Origin: Candidatus Segatella violae
GTDB taxonomy: Bacteria; Bacteroidota; Bacteroidia; Bacteroidales; Bacteroidaceae
Length of the DNA: 48,264 nucleotides
Assembly: GCA_002440225.1 (NCBI GenBank)
Contig: DJSH01000027.1
Location: 1-48,264 of the forward strand
Direction of reading: 5' to 3'
Below the pieces are notes generated by a model, which worked only from the letters and a program-made list of their open reading frames with translations, ran no database searches and had not been told where the DNA came from. Positions 25,878-35,081 of the stretch are shown here, piece after piece. How positions within the stretch are numbered: the stretch's first letter is position 1; each line of letters begins with the position of its first letter. The position numbers and the translations under genes were made by a program.

Positions 25878-26732
25878 ATGAAACAGACAAAAATTTTAGC
25901 AGTGGTGATGATGGCTACAGCTTTGTTCGCAACAAGTTGCGCAAGCAAGAAAGATCTCCAGAATTGCCAGAATGAGAATAAGGAATTGACAGCCAACTAT
26001 CAGGCGACCAAGGAAAAATTGGCTGCTACCGAGGCTCGTCTCTCTGCATTGCAGGAGCAACTCTCTGGCACGCAGAAGGACTATGCGAAGTTGCAGAACT
26101 CCCTCGACAAGAGTTTGACCAACAACAGCCAGAACAACGTGAGCATCGAGAAACTCGTTGACCAAATCAACGAGAGCAACCAGTACATCCGTCACTTGGT
26201 GGAGGTGAAGAGCAAGAGCGACTCCCTCAACATGGTGCTTACCAACAATCTGACTCGCTCATTGAGCAAGGAAGAGATGAAGGAAGTGGATGTTCAGGTG
26301 TTGAAGGGTGTGGTTTACATCTCGCTTGCCGACAATATGCTCTATCAGAGCGGTAGCTACGAGGTGAACAGTCGTGCCCAGGAAACCTTAAGCAAGATAG
26401 CCAAGATCATCACCGACTACAAGGACTATGACGTGCTCATCGAGGGTAACACCGATAATGTGCCTGTAAGCACAAGCAGCCCTAAGATGAAGAACATCCG
26501 CAACAACTGGGACCTCTCAGCCTTGCGTGCATCTTCTGTGGTACAGTATCTGCAGGATCATTTCGGCGTGAATCCTAAGCGCTTGACCGCTGGTGGCCGT
26601 GGTGAGTACAATCCTGTGACCAGCAACGATACTGAGGTGGGCAAGCAGCGCAACCGCCGCACCCAGATTATCATCACTCCTAAGCTCGACCAGTTTATGG
26701 ACTTGATTGATAAGGCTCCGGAGGAGAAGTAA
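25878..26732 (+). CDS. OmpA-family peptidoglycan-binding lipoprotein
   Basis: This 284-aa lipoprotein (lipobox ATSC, Cys21) probably links the outer membrane to peptidoglycan. Residues about 28-100 are a Gln/Glu/Leu-rich coiled coil (ENKELTANYQATKEKLAATEARL). The OmpA C-terminal domain (about 145-275) has the binding motif VLIEGNTDNVPV, the NWDLSALRASSVVQYL helix and the RLTAGGRGEYNPV / NRRTQIIITPKL end. It is often annotated as MotB-like, but no flagellar genes are present and no TM replaces the lipobox. It has its own promoter and structured leader; a palindromic repeat follows the stop at once. Confidence 0.9.
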   Translation: MKQTKILAVVMMATALFATSCASKKDLQNCQNENKELTANYQATKEKLAATEARLSALQEQLSGTQKDYAKLQNSLDKSLTNNSQNNVSIEKLVDQINESNQYIRHLVEVKSKSDSLNMVLTNNLTRSLSKEEMKEVDVQVLKGVVYISLADNMLYQSGSYEVNSRAQETLSKIAKIITDYKDYDVLIEGNTDNVPVSTSSPKMKNIRNNWDLSALRASSVVQYLQDHFGVNPKRLTAGGRGEYNPVTSNDTEVGKQRNRRTQIIITPKLDQFMDLIDKAPEEK

Positions 26733-26734
26733 AA

Positions 26735-26957
26735 CGATACGGGCTGAAAGCCCAAAAGCACCTAGCCCAGGGCAACGCCCTGGGTAGATATTTGTATATA
26801 AATGCGCCCTGTAAGGGCAAAAGCATAAAATTCCCTATCAATATAATGCTTTTGCCCTTTCAGGGCGATATTCTTGCATGCATATTACCTAGGGCGATGC
26901 CCTAGGCTAGGAGCTTCTGCCTCTTCGGGGCGTATAGATTAGTCTCAACGGTACAGG
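26735..26957. repeat. G/C-rich palindromic intergenic repeat, inverted dimer copy B
   Basis: The left half (GGGCTGAAAGCCC, AGCACCTAGCCCAGGGC, GCGCCCTGTAAGGGCAAAAGC) is mirrored by the right half (GCTTTTGCCCTTTCAGGGC, CTAGGGCGATGCCCTAGG, GGAGCTTCTGCC), ending in CGGTACAGG. It begins directly after the OmpA-like stop. Most of the 26733-27085 gap is this element; the remainder is AT-rich leader DNA. Confidence 0.85.
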
Positions 26958-27085
26958 TCGCAATTTTTAATGTGCAAGTTCGTTATAATGTGCATAAATA
27001 TGCGGGAATACGTATAAAAGTGTCTTTTTCTTGTCATTTTGAAAGATTTTTCTAGTATTTCCTTTCTTTTATTGAATATTTTTAT

Positions 27086-27093
27086 TAATTTTG
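27086..27093 (+). promoter_or_regulatory. -7 element of the isocitrate dehydrogenase gene
   Basis: TAATTTTG fits TAnnTTTG and sits 35 nt before the ATG. No well-spaced TTTG lies upstream. Confidence 0.55.
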
Positions 27094-27127
27094 CAAGCAA
27101 ATTATCAATATTAATACTGAATCGATT

Positions 27128-28342
27128 ATGGAAAAGATTAAGATGACGACTCCATTGGTAGAGATGGATGGTGACGAGATGACAAGAATTCTATGGAAGA
27201 TGATCAAGGACGAACTGATTCTTCCTTTCGTAGATTTGAAATCGGAGTATTACGACCTAGGCTTGCCTTATCGTGACAAGACCAACGACCAGGTAACCAT
27301 CGACTCTGCCGAGGCTGCCAAGAAATATGGTGTGGCTGTGAAATGTGCCACCATCACTCCTAATGCACAGCGCATGGATGAATATCATCTGCACAAGATG
27401 TGGAAGAGTCCTAACGGCACCATCCGTAGCATCATGGACGGCACCGTGTTCCGTGCTCCTATCACCATTCCTAGCATCCACCCTTGCGTGAAGAACTGGG
27501 AGAAGCCTATCACCATCGCCCGTCATGCATACGGCGACGTATACAAGAGCGTGGAGCTTCGTGCCGATGAGCCTGGAACTGCCAAACTCGTGTTCGAGGG
27601 CAAGAGCGGCAAGAAGCAGGAAGTTGAAATCCACAATTTCGATGGTGCTGGCGTTATCCAGGGTATGCACAATACCGACAAGAGCATCCGTAGCTTCGCC
27701 CATAGCTGCTTCAAGTTTGCCGTGGATACCAAGCAAGACTTGTGGTTTGCCACCAAGGATACCATCTCCAAGACCTACGATGCTCAGTTCCGCAAGATTT
27801 TCGAGGAAGTTTACGAGAGCGATTATAAGCAGAAGTTCGCAGAGCTCGGCATCGAGTACTTCTATACATTGATAGATGATGCCGTGGCTCGTGTCATCCG
27901 CAGCAAGGGTGGATTCATCTGGGCTTGCAAGAACTATGATGGTGATGTGATGAGCGATATGCTCAGTACCGCCTTCGGTTCCCTCGCCATGATGACCTCC
28001 GTACTAGTTTCTCCTGATGGCAAGTACGAGTATGAGGCAGCCCATGGCACCGTGACTCGCCACTACTATCGCTACTTGAAGGGTGAGGATACATCCACCA
28101 ATCCGATGGCAACCATCTTCGCATGGAGCGGTGCCCTGAGAAAGCGTGGTGAGATGGATGGTCTCAAAGACCTTCAGAATTTCGGTGACCAGTTGGAGGC
28201 TGCTTGCTTCGATACCCTCAACGACGGCATCGCCACCAAGGACCTCGTCAACTTAATGGAAGGTGTAGAGGCCAAGGCAGTGAACTCCGCCGGTTTCATC
28301 GCAGCCATCCGTGAGCGTTTGGAGAAGAGACTGGCTATATAA
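27128..28342 (+). CDS. icd: NADP-dependent isocitrate dehydrogenase
   Basis: This 404-aa enzyme oxidises isocitrate to 2-oxoglutarate and CO2, giving NADPH, in the cytoplasm. It is of the eukaryote-like subfamily II type: VEMDGDEMTRILWKMIKDELI at the start, the substrate loop KSPNGTIRSIMDGTVFRAPI, RHAYGDVYKS, the metal-site region YDGDVMSDMLSTAFGSLAMM, and the coenzyme region AAHGTVTRHYYRYLKGEDTSTNPMA. Length is standard for this form. It is monocistronic, with its own -7 and a strong terminator. Confidence 0.96.
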   Translation: MEKIKMTTPLVEMDGDEMTRILWKMIKDELILPFVDLKSEYYDLGLPYRDKTNDQVTIDSAEAAKKYGVAVKCATITPNAQRMDEYHLHKMWKSPNGTIRSIMDGTVFRAPITIPSIHPCVKNWEKPITIARHAYGDVYKSVELRADEPGTAKLVFEGKSGKKQEVEIHNFDGAGVIQGMHNTDKSIRSFAHSCFKFAVDTKQDLWFATKDTISKTYDAQFRKIFEEVYESDYKQKFAELGIEYFYTLIDDAVARVIRSKGGFIWACKNYDGDVMSDMLSTAFGSLAMMTSVLVSPDGKYEYEAAHGTVTRHYYRYLKGEDTSTNPMATIFAWSGALRKRGEMDGLKDLQNFGDQLEAACFDTLNDGIATKDLVNLMEGVEAKAVNSAGFIAAIRERLEKRLAI

Positions 28343-28360
28343 TAAAATAGGTATAGATAA

Positions 28361-28405
28361 ACAAAGAGAGCCTTGCTGCTAATCTAGCTGCAAGGCTCTC
28401 TTTGT
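28361..28405 (+). terminator. Strong intrinsic terminator after icd
   Basis: ACAAAGAGAGCCTTG (28361-28375) pairs perfectly with 28391-28405. The A/T-rich flanks on both sides allow it to work for the convergent HTH gene as well. Confidence 0.85.
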
Positions 28406-28463
28406 ATAATGTTGTTGTTTCTAAACTTACTTTCTACTGTTTTTTTTTTGAGTCTTTCTGTTT

Positions 28464-28700
28464 TTATTTCTTCTGCTTGCTTAACGCCTCGGAGTAGAGC
28501 TTGAAGAAATCCACGTTCAGCAACTGGCTGATATGAAACAGCATGCCTGTGTCGATGGTAGCTCTACCATATACCTTGTAGATGTTTGTGCGGTGGCAAC
28601 CCAATTCCTGTGCCAACCAAACAGAAGTCTTACCCTGACGCTTCAATTCTTGCTTGATGCGCTCTCCGATGACGAGAGTAGTGTTTACCTTATCTTTCAT
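28464..28700 (-). CDS. Small XRE-like helix-turn-helix protein
   Basis: This 78-aa protein consists of one HTH fold: GERIKQELKRQGKTSVWLAQELGCHRTNIYKVYGRATIDTGMLFHISQLLNVDFF. The recognition helix is around CHRTNIYKVYG. No second domain or toxin partner is adjacent, so it looks like a stand-alone transcription factor of unknown targets. A consensus promoter lies 45 nt upstream. The gene is divergent from rprY, separated by 245 nt. Confidence 0.75.
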   Translation of the reverse strand: MKDKVNTTLVIGERIKQELKRQGKTSVWLAQELGCHRTNIYKVYGRATIDTGMLFHISQLLNVDFFKLYSEALSKQKK

Positions 28701-28744
28701 AATTTACTGTTGTTTATATAGATCTATTTGTTTATTATTGGTTG

Positions 28745-28776
28745 CAAAAGTAGTATTAAAGTGCTTAACTAGCAAA
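28745..28776 (-). promoter_or_regulatory. Consensus promoter of the small HTH gene
   Basis: Minus strand: TTTG (28776-28773), a 20-nt gap, then TACTTTTG (28752-28745). Confidence 0.7.
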
Positions 28777-28874
28777 TATTGATGTAGCTAATTAGATAAC
28801 ATTACGTTAAAATGTGTAATAATAGTGGTCTCTTTATCATTTTTTTTCAATAATAATGATGATTGTCATGAAAT

Positions 28875-28920
28875 TGTAACCAAATGTAACCGTTGTTACA
28901 AAAGAAAAATCGTAATTTTG
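28875..28920 (+). promoter_or_regulatory. rprY promoter with TGTAAC direct and inverted repeats
   Basis: The -7 TAATTTTG is at 28913-28920. Just upstream, TGTAAC occurs at 28875-28880 and 28885-28890 (10-bp step). The second copy forms a perfect inverted repeat with GTTACA at 28895-28900. Direct repeats about one helical turn apart suit an OmpR-type regulator, so autoregulation by RprY is a reasonable guess. Confidence 0.6.
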
Positions 28921-28945
28921 CCGCAGAATTTAAAACATTAGTAAA

Positions 28946-29644
28946 ATGGAAGAGAAAACGAAGAGAATACTAGTCGTTGACGATGAGCAAGACTTGTGTG
29001 AAATATTGAAGTTCAATCTGGAGACAGAGGGATACGAGGTGGAAACGGCCAATTCTGCCGAGGAAGCCATGGAGAAGGATGTAGCATCGTTCCACCTATT
29101 ATTATTAGACGTGATGATGGGCGGCATGAGCGGATTCCAGATGGCGAAGAAGTTGAAGGAGAATCCGATGACCGCATCCATCCCCATCATCTTCCTCACT
29201 GCCCGTGATACGGAGAACGATACGGTGACTGGCTTCAACATTGGCGCCGACGACTATATCTCGAAGCCGTTCTCCATCCGTGAGGTGATGGTGCGCATAC
29301 GTGCCGTGTTGCGCCGCACCGCCGAGAAGCAGGGTGGCGGCGAGGCTGAGCCTAAGATTATCAACTATCAGGGATTGCAACTCAACCTCGACAAGAAGAC
29401 GGTGAGCATCGATGGCGAGGACGTGCCTTTCACCAAGACCGAGTTCGAGCTCCTGCGTCTTTTCCTGGAGGAGCGAGGCAGGGTGTTCTCCCGTCAGGAA
29501 CTCATCGACCGTGTATGGCCTAAGGATGTGATGGTGCTCGACCGTACGGTGGATGTCAACATCACCCGCATGCGCAAGAAGATAGGCAAGTTTGCCAAGT
29601 GCATCGTCACTCGCCTAGGCTTCGGTTATTACTTTGATGCCTAG
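28946..29644 (+). CDS. rprY: OmpR/PhoB-family response regulator (RprY-like)
   Basis: This 232-aa cytoplasmic regulator has a receiver domain (about 7-122) with the acidic pair in VVDDEQD, phospho-acceptor Asp55 (LLLLDVMMGG), Thr in FLTAR and Lys in ISKPFS. The C-terminal winged helix (about 135-230) has QELIDRVWP and the RTVDVNITRMRKKIGK wing/helix. The paired kinase gene follows after 51 nt. The pair and its sequence resemble RprX/RprY of Bacteroides fragilis, identified here by recognition rather than alignment. The promoter carries candidate self-binding repeats. Confidence 0.88.
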   Translation: MEEKTKRILVVDDEQDLCEILKFNLETEGYEVETANSAEEAMEKDVASFHLLLLDVMMGGMSGFQMAKKLKENPMTASIPIIFLTARDTENDTVTGFNIGADDYISKPFSIREVMVRIRAVLRRTAEKQGGGEAEPKIINYQGLQLNLDKKTVSIDGEDVPFTKTEFELLRLFLEERGRVFSRQELIDRVWPKDVMVLDRTVDVNITRMRKKIGKFAKCIVTRLGFGYYFDA

Positions 29645-29695
29645 GGCGTTGGGTGACGAATGGAAAATGAAGAATTCATAGGATTGATATAGCTT

Positions 29696-31156
29696 ATGTT
29701 CAAGATAAACAGTGTAGGTAGAAAGTTGTATTTCATGGTACTGGCGGTGTTCCTTGTGTTCGCCGTCAGTTTTATCGTGTTCCAGCAGGCGCGCGAGAAG
29801 CAATACAAAATCAGTTCGCTCACCATGAAACTGGAGGGCTACAACGAGTTGCTCGCCGAAGACCTGGATTTGTCGCACAAGGGCGGCATCCTCATTTCCG
29901 ACAGCGACAGCGTGGGCAGCAACGTCGTGGTGGCGGAGGCCAAGCTGCGCCAGTTTGTGCACGACCATGAGAGCAAGGACTTGCGTGTCACCTTGGTACG
30001 CCCGGACGGCAAGGTGGTGTACGACAATATGAGCAGCGACTATGCCCATTTTGCCAATCATGCCAAGCGTGAGGAAATCGTGCAAGCCTTGAAGACGGGG
30101 CAGGGTTCCAGCGTGGAGCGCCAGTCCAAGACGTTGAAGCACGACTATTTCTATGTGGCGTCCTATTTCCCCAAGAACCAGCTCATCGTGCGCACCGCCC
30201 TGCCATACAACAACGACCTCTCCAAGTCGCTCCAGGCCGACCAGCATTACATCTGGTTTGCGCTCTTTGCCATCATCGTGCTCACCGTGGTGCTCTATCG
30301 GTTCACCGACCGTCTGGGCAAGAACATCTCCAAGTTGCGCATCTTCGCCTACAAGGCCGACCACAACGAGAGCCTGGAGATAGAAGACCTCGCCAAGTTC
30401 CCCAACGACGAACTGGGCGAGATAGCCGAGCGCATCATCAAGATGTACAAGCGCATCCAGACCACTCGCAAGGAGCAAGACATCCTGAAGCGACAGCTCA
30501 CCCAGAACATCGCCCACGAACTGAAGACCCCGGTGGCTAGCATCCAGGGCTATCTGGAGACGATACTCGACAATCCGCACATCAACGACGAGATGAAGGC
30601 GCAGTTCTTGCAGCGATGCTATGCGCAGAGCGAGCGCCTCACCTCCTTGCTGCGCGACATCTCCACGCTCAATCGCCTGGACGATGGCAGCGACATGATA
30701 GACTTCGAGGCGGTTGACATCGTGCAGATGGTAGGCGACATCACTCGCGAGACGGCGCTCGAACGAGAGTCGCGCCATATGAGTCTCAACCTTCAGTTGC
30801 CTGAGCGCATCGTGGTGAAGGGCAATCGCAGTTTGCTCTATAGCATCTTCCGCAACCTCACCGACAATGCCCTGGCGTATGCCGGCGAGGGCACCACCAT
30901 CTCGCTCTCTGCCAAGGAGCAGGGCAACAAGTGGCATTTCATCTTCTCGGACGATGGGCAGGGCGTGCCGCCAGAGCATCTGGCTCGCCTCTTCGAGCGT
31001 TTCTATCGAGTAGACAAGGGCAGGAGTCGCAAGATGGGAGGCACTGGTCTGGGGCTCGCCATCGTGAAGAACGCCGTGCTCCTGCATGGTGGAACCATCC
31101 GTGTGAGCAACCTTCCTGAAGGCGGCTTGAAGTTTGAGTTCACCATCAAGAAATAG
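29696..31156 (+). CDS. rprX: Membrane sensor histidine kinase (RprX-like)
   Basis: This 486-aa inner-membrane kinase is the partner of the upstream response regulator. TM1 spans about residues 10-29 and TM2 about 181-203, with a periplasmic sensor of about 150 residues between them. The HisKA domain has the phosphorylated His274 in QNIAHELKTPVASIQGY. The ATPase domain has the N box (RNLTDNALAYA), the G1 box (DDGQGVPPEH), the F region (ERFYRVDKGRSR) and the G2 box (GTGLGLAIVK). The start ATG at 29696 lies 51 nt after the rprY stop. A palindromic repeat and then a terminator follow the gene. Confidence 0.9.
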   Translation: MFKINSVGRKLYFMVLAVFLVFAVSFIVFQQAREKQYKISSLTMKLEGYNELLAEDLDLSHKGGILISDSDSVGSNVVVAEAKLRQFVHDHESKDLRVTLVRPDGKVVYDNMSSDYAHFANHAKREEIVQALKTGQGSSVERQSKTLKHDYFYVASYFPKNQLIVRTALPYNNDLSKSLQADQHYIWFALFAIIVLTVVLYRFTDRLGKNISKLRIFAYKADHNESLEIEDLAKFPNDELGEIAERIIKMYKRIQTTRKEQDILKRQLTQNIAHELKTPVASIQGYLETILDNPHINDEMKAQFLQRCYAQSERLTSLLRDISTLNRLDDGSDMIDFEAVDIVQMVGDITRETALERESRHMSLNLQLPERIVVKGNRSLLYSIFRNLTDNALAYAGEGTTISLSAKEQGNKWHFIFSDDGQGVPPEHLARLFERFYRVDKGRSRKMGGTGLGLAIVKNAVLLHGGTIRVSNLPEGGLKFEFTIKK

Positions 31157-31188
31157 CCGCTTTCCCTTAGAAAAAGTGTAAAAAACTC

Positions 31189-31422
31189 AACCTGTACGAT
31201 TGGCACGGGCTGAAAGTCCAGAAGTTCCTAGCCCAGGGCAACGCCCTGGGTAAATGGGAAGGATTAATGCGCCCTGAAAGGGCAAAAGCATTAAAATCAG
31301 CTCATATAGAACGCTTTTGCCCTTACAGGGCGATAGCATAACGCTCCATTTCCTAGGGCGTTGCCCTAGGCTAGGAGCTTCTGCCCTTACAGGGCGTATC
31401 GGACATTCTAACCGTACAATCG
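31189..31422. repeat. G/C-rich palindromic intergenic repeat, inverted dimer copy C
   Basis: Same plan as the copy at 26735: CACGGGCTGAAAGTCC, TAGCCCAGGGCAACGCCCTG, GCGCCCTGAAAGGGC, then the mirrored GCTTTTGCCCTTACAGGGC, CTAGGGCGTTGCCCTAGG. CCTGTACG sits at the left edge and CCGTACA at the right edge. Confidence 0.85.
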
Positions 31423-31502
31423 AAAATTATTCGTTCTCCAAGTAAAATATAAAGGGCGAATTCTTCGAATTTATAAGATTTGGGAAAAATTAAGAATATG
31501 CA

Positions 31503-31538
31503 CCAGTTTTGACTTAATTTAGTTAAAACTGGCGTTTT
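31503..31538 (+). terminator. Intrinsic terminator downstream of rprX and the repeat
   Basis: CCAGTTTT (31503-31510) pairs with AAAACTGG (31525-31532); an inner ACT/AGT extends the stem. A T run follows at 31534-31538. Confidence 0.75.
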
Positions 31539-31626
31539 TGTATCTAATATTTGATAGAAATCAAGAAAAAATAGCATTTTGTGACAAAAAGTTTGGAAAA
31601 AATGTTCTAAATTCATTAAAAAGTAT

Positions 31627-31634
31627 TATATTTG
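31627..31634 (+). promoter_or_regulatory. -7 element of the second SusC/SusD operon
   Basis: TATATTTG fits TAnnTTTG. The leader to the ATG at 31745 is about 100 nt. No TCCACCT boxes are present, so this operon is outside the arabinan regulon. Between the terminator and this element the DNA is AT-rich with no gene. Confidence 0.55.
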
Positions 31635-31744
31635 CAACCGAAAAGTAAAAGGAGAAGAGAGATCTTTAAGAAATAGAAGAAGTTTGTAAGTTCAGAAATA
31701 GTTAAAGAAGATATAAGTTTGTTTAATTTTTAAGAGAGGATTTT

Positions 31745-34700
31745 ATGGAAAAAAGACTGCTTTTCTTGTTAGTCAATCTCTTCCTCATATGTGGGGGGGC
31801 ACTGGCTCAAACTAAAGTATCGGGTACCGTAGTTTCTCAGGAAGATGGCGAACCAGTCATTGGCGCTTCCGTGGTTGTCGCAGGTGCGGCACGCACGGGA
31901 ACCGTCACTGATATGGAGGGCCATTTCTCTCTGGAGGTGCCTGCAGGTAAGAAACTGGTAGTAAGTTACATCGGTATGGAGAGCCAGACCTTGACTCCTT
32001 CTGCCAAGATGACCATCAAGCTGAAGGCCGACAGCAAGAGCCTTGGCGAGGTGGTGGTTACTGGTATGCAGAAGATGGATAAGCGTCTGTTTACAGGTGC
32101 AACAACCAAAATCACTGGCGACAAGACTAAACTCGATGGTGTGGCTGATATCAGTCGTGCCTTGGAAGGAAAGGCGGCCGGCGTATCAGTGCAGAATGTG
32201 AGTGGAACCTTTGGTACTGCGCCTAAGATTCGTGTGCGTGGTGCTACCTCTATTTATGGTTCTTCCAAGCCACTTTGGGTTGTGGATGGTGTCATCATGG
32301 AGGATGTCACCGAGGTTGATGCTGATGATTTGTCTTCAGGTAATGCCGAGACTTTGATTTCTTCTGCCATAGCAGGTTTGAATGCAGATGATATTGAGAG
32401 CTTCCAAATCTTGAAGGATGGTTCTGCTACCTCTATCTATGGTGCTCGTGCCATGGCTGGTGTCATCGTTGTTACCACCAAGAGAGGTAAGGCCGGATCT
32501 AATCGCATCAACTATACAGGTGAGTTTACCATGCGTTTGAAACCAAGTTACCGCAATTTCAATATCATGAACTCTCAAGACCAAATGGGGGTATATCGTG
32601 AGATGTATAATGATGGCTATTTTTCATTTGAAAAGAGCTATCGGGCCTCTAATAGTGGTGTATTTGGCAAGATGTATCACTTGATGAATACATACGACCC
32701 AAAGACTGGTACTTATGGCTTGGCCAATACACAAGATGCTATGGAAAGCTACCTTCAGAAGGCAGAATACCAAAATACCGACTGGTTTGATTTGTTGTTT
32801 AGTAATAGCATCTCCCAGAACCATTCCATCAGCATGTCTACTGGTACCGATAAGGCTCAGTATTACACCTCTTTTAGTGTGATGAACGACCCAGGATGGT
32901 CTAAGCAGAGCAAGGTGCAGCGTTATACAGCCAATGTAAATGCTCTTTACAATATATCAAAGAAAGTTTCTGTCAATGCCATCGCCAATGCTTCTTATCG
33001 TAAGCAGCGTGCTCCTGGCACAACATCACAGACGGCGAACGCAGTGACGGGTGAGGTGTCTCGTGATTTTGACATCAACCCATATTCTTATGCGTTGAAC
33101 ACTTCTCGTACAATGGATCCTAACGAACTTTATGTTCGCAACTATGCTCCTTTCAACATCTTCCGTGAATTGGACAACAATTATTTGAGCTTGGACGTTG
33201 TGGATATGAAATTCCAAGGAGAGTTGAAATACAAGCCAATTTCTAAGGTTGAGCTTGCTGTATTGGGTGCGTATAAGTATTCTACAACCACCAATGCCGC
33301 AACCATTACCGACCAGAGCAACCAGGCATGGGCATATCGTGCCATGGATGATGCCACGATGCGTGATGCCAATCCATGGTTGTACACCGACCCAGACAAG
33401 GCAAATTCTTTGCCGTTCTCTGTATTGGACAAGGGAGGTTTCTATCGTGAGACAAAATTTAAGATGAACAGCTGGGATTTCCGTGCTACAGCTAGTTATA
33501 ATGATGTATATAACAAAGACCACATCGTGAATTTCTTCGGTGGTTTGGAAATCAACTCCGTAGACCGTAACAAGTCTTATTTCAATGGTGTGGGCATGCA
33601 GTATGATATGGGCTATCTCCCTGCATTCAATTATAATTTCTTCAAGCAATTGGAAGAGGAAAACGGACAGTACTATTCTCTTACGGATAGCTATCAGCGT
33701 GAGGCTTCTTTCTTCGGTACGGCTACCTATTCTTATAAAGGGCGCTATACGATTAATGGAACAGTTCGTTATGAGGGTTCCAACAAGTTGGGTAAGAGCC
33801 GTAGTGCTCGTTGGTTGCCTACTTGGAATGTGTCTGGTGCATGGAATGCGCATGAGGAGTCTTGGTTCCCTAAGCTGAACCCTGTCCTTTCTCATTTGAC
33901 TTTGAAGGCATCTTATTCATTGACGGCTGACCGTGGTCCTGCTTCGGTTTCCAACTCAAAGGTGGTAATCCAGAGTTATAATCCTTGGCGTCCAACGGCA
34001 AGTGACAAGGAAAGTGGTCTTGAAATCTACCGTTTGGGCAATGATGAGTTGACTTACGAGAAAAAGCATGAGTTGAACCTTGGCTTGGATATGGGCTTCT
34101 TGAATAATCGCATTAATGTCACTTTTGACTGGTATCGTCGTAATAACTACGACTTGATTGGTCCAAAGCGTACCATGGGTGTAGGTGGTGAGGTCTATAA
34201 GTCTGCCAATGTGGCAAGTATGCGCTCACATGGTGAGGAATTGACCATTTCTACTCGTAATATCGAGACTAAGGATTTCAAGTGGAACACAGATATCATC
34301 TTCTCTCATGCCAAAAACAAGGTGACCGACTTGGATTCCCGTGCCAACATCATGCAGATGATTACTGGTACAGGTTTCACGATGAATGGATATCCTGTTC
34401 GCTCTTTGTTCTCTTTCGATTTCAAGGGCTTGAACAAGGAAGGTCTTCCTATTGTGGTAAATCAGGATGGCGAGGAAACAAGCTATGGCGGTGACCTTTA
34501 TTTCCAGTCAACAACAACCGATTATTTGAAATATGAAGGTCCTACCGATCCAACGATTAATGGTAGCTTTGGCAATACGTTCTCTTACAAAGGTTTCAAA
34601 TTGAACGTGTTCATCACATACGCAGCTGGTAACAAGGTTCGTCTGGATCCAGTCTTCAGCTCTTCATATTCAGATATGACTGCTATGCCAAAGGAATTCG

Positions 34701-35065
34701 TGAATCGCTGGACGAATGGTGGTGATGAGGCAATTACAGATGTACCAGTCATTGCCGACCAGCGTATGAAGCAGAATGATAATTATCTAGGTTATCTCTA
34801 TAATGCTTACAACTATTCCACTGCTCGTGTGGCAAAGGGTGACTTTATTCGTATGAAGGAGATATCCTTGGCTTATGATTTCCCTAGCAAGTGGTTGATG
34901 CCTCTCCATGTAAATACTGCTAGCTTGAAGCTGCAGGCTACCAACTTGTTCTTGATTTACTCAGACAGCAAGTTGCATGGACAGGATCCTGAATTCTTCA
35001 ACGCAGGTGGTGTGGCAACTCCAATGCCACGTCAGTTTACATTGACATTAAGAGTCGGACTTTAA
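31745..35065 (+). CDS. SusC/RagA-like TonB-dependent outer-membrane transporter
   Basis: This 1106-aa transporter has a signal peptide (about 1-21), a CarboxypepD_reg-like domain (VSGTVVSQEDGEPVIGASVVV, about 25-95) and a plug starting at LGEVVVTGMQKMDKRLFTG. The plug includes VRGATSIYGSSKPLWVVDGV and QILKDGSATSIYGARAMAGVIVVTTKRG. A barrel follows, ending RQFTLTLRVGL. The plug contains an extra insertion (EDVTEVDADDLSSGNAETL) typical of SusC proteins that travel with zinc metallohydrolase lipoproteins. It is the first gene of a four-gene operon; susD starts 16 nt later. No glycosidase is linked, so the cargo may be a peptide or cofactor rather than a glycan (inference). Confidence 0.93.
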   Translation: MEKRLLFLLVNLFLICGGALAQTKVSGTVVSQEDGEPVIGASVVVAGAARTGTVTDMEGHFSLEVPAGKKLVVSYIGMESQTLTPSAKMTIKLKADSKSLGEVVVTGMQKMDKRLFTGATTKITGDKTKLDGVADISRALEGKAAGVSVQNVSGTFGTAPKIRVRGATSIYGSSKPLWVVDGVIMEDVTEVDADDLSSGNAETLISSAIAGLNADDIESFQILKDGSATSIYGARAMAGVIVVTTKRGKAGSNRINYTGEFTMRLKPSYRNFNIMNSQDQMGVYREMYNDGYFSFEKSYRASNSGVFGKMYHLMNTYDPKTGTYGLANTQDAMESYLQKAEYQNTDWFDLLFSNSISQNHSISMSTGTDKAQYYTSFSVMNDPGWSKQSKVQRYTANVNALYNISKKVSVNAIANASYRKQRAPGTTSQTANAVTGEVSRDFDINPYSYALNTSRTMDPNELYVRNYAPFNIFRELDNNYLSLDVVDMKFQGELKYKPISKVELAVLGAYKYSTTTNAATITDQSNQAWAYRAMDDATMRDANPWLYTDPDKANSLPFSVLDKGGFYRETKFKMNSWDFRATASYNDVYNKDHIVNFFGGLEINSVDRNKSYFNGVGMQYDMGYLPAFNYNFFKQLEEENGQYYSLTDSYQREASFFGTATYSYKGRYTINGTVRYEGSNKLGKSRSARWLPTWNVSGAWNAHEESWFPKLNPVLSHLTLKASYSLTADRGPASVSNSKVVIQSYNPWRPTASDKESGLEIYRLGNDELTYEKKHELNLGLDMGFLNNRINVTFDWYRRNNYDLIGPKRTMGVGGEVYKSANVASMRSHGEELTISTRNIETKDFKWNTDIIFSHAKNKVTDLDSRANIMQMITGTGFTMNGYPVRSLFSFDFKGLNKEGLPIVVNQDGEETSYGGDLYFQSTTTDYLKYEGPTDPTINGSFGNTFSYKGFKLNVFITYAAGNKVRLDPVFSSSYSDMTAMPKEFVNRWTNGGDEAITDVPVIADQRMKQNDNYLGYLYNAYNYSTARVAKGDFIRMKEISLAYDFPSKWLMPLHVNTASLKLQATNLFLIYSDSKLHGQDPEFFNAGGVATPMPRQFTLTLRVGL

Positions 35066-35081
35066 AGAAAGAGAGATAATT

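Noticed and set aside
29615..31087. 490-aa minus-strand open frame opposite the sensor kinase
   Set aside because: It is antisense to a clear histidine kinase in a G/C-richer gene; long shadow frames are expected there.
31371..31616. 81-aa minus-strand open frame
   Set aside because: It runs through the palindromic repeat and a terminator; no coding pattern.
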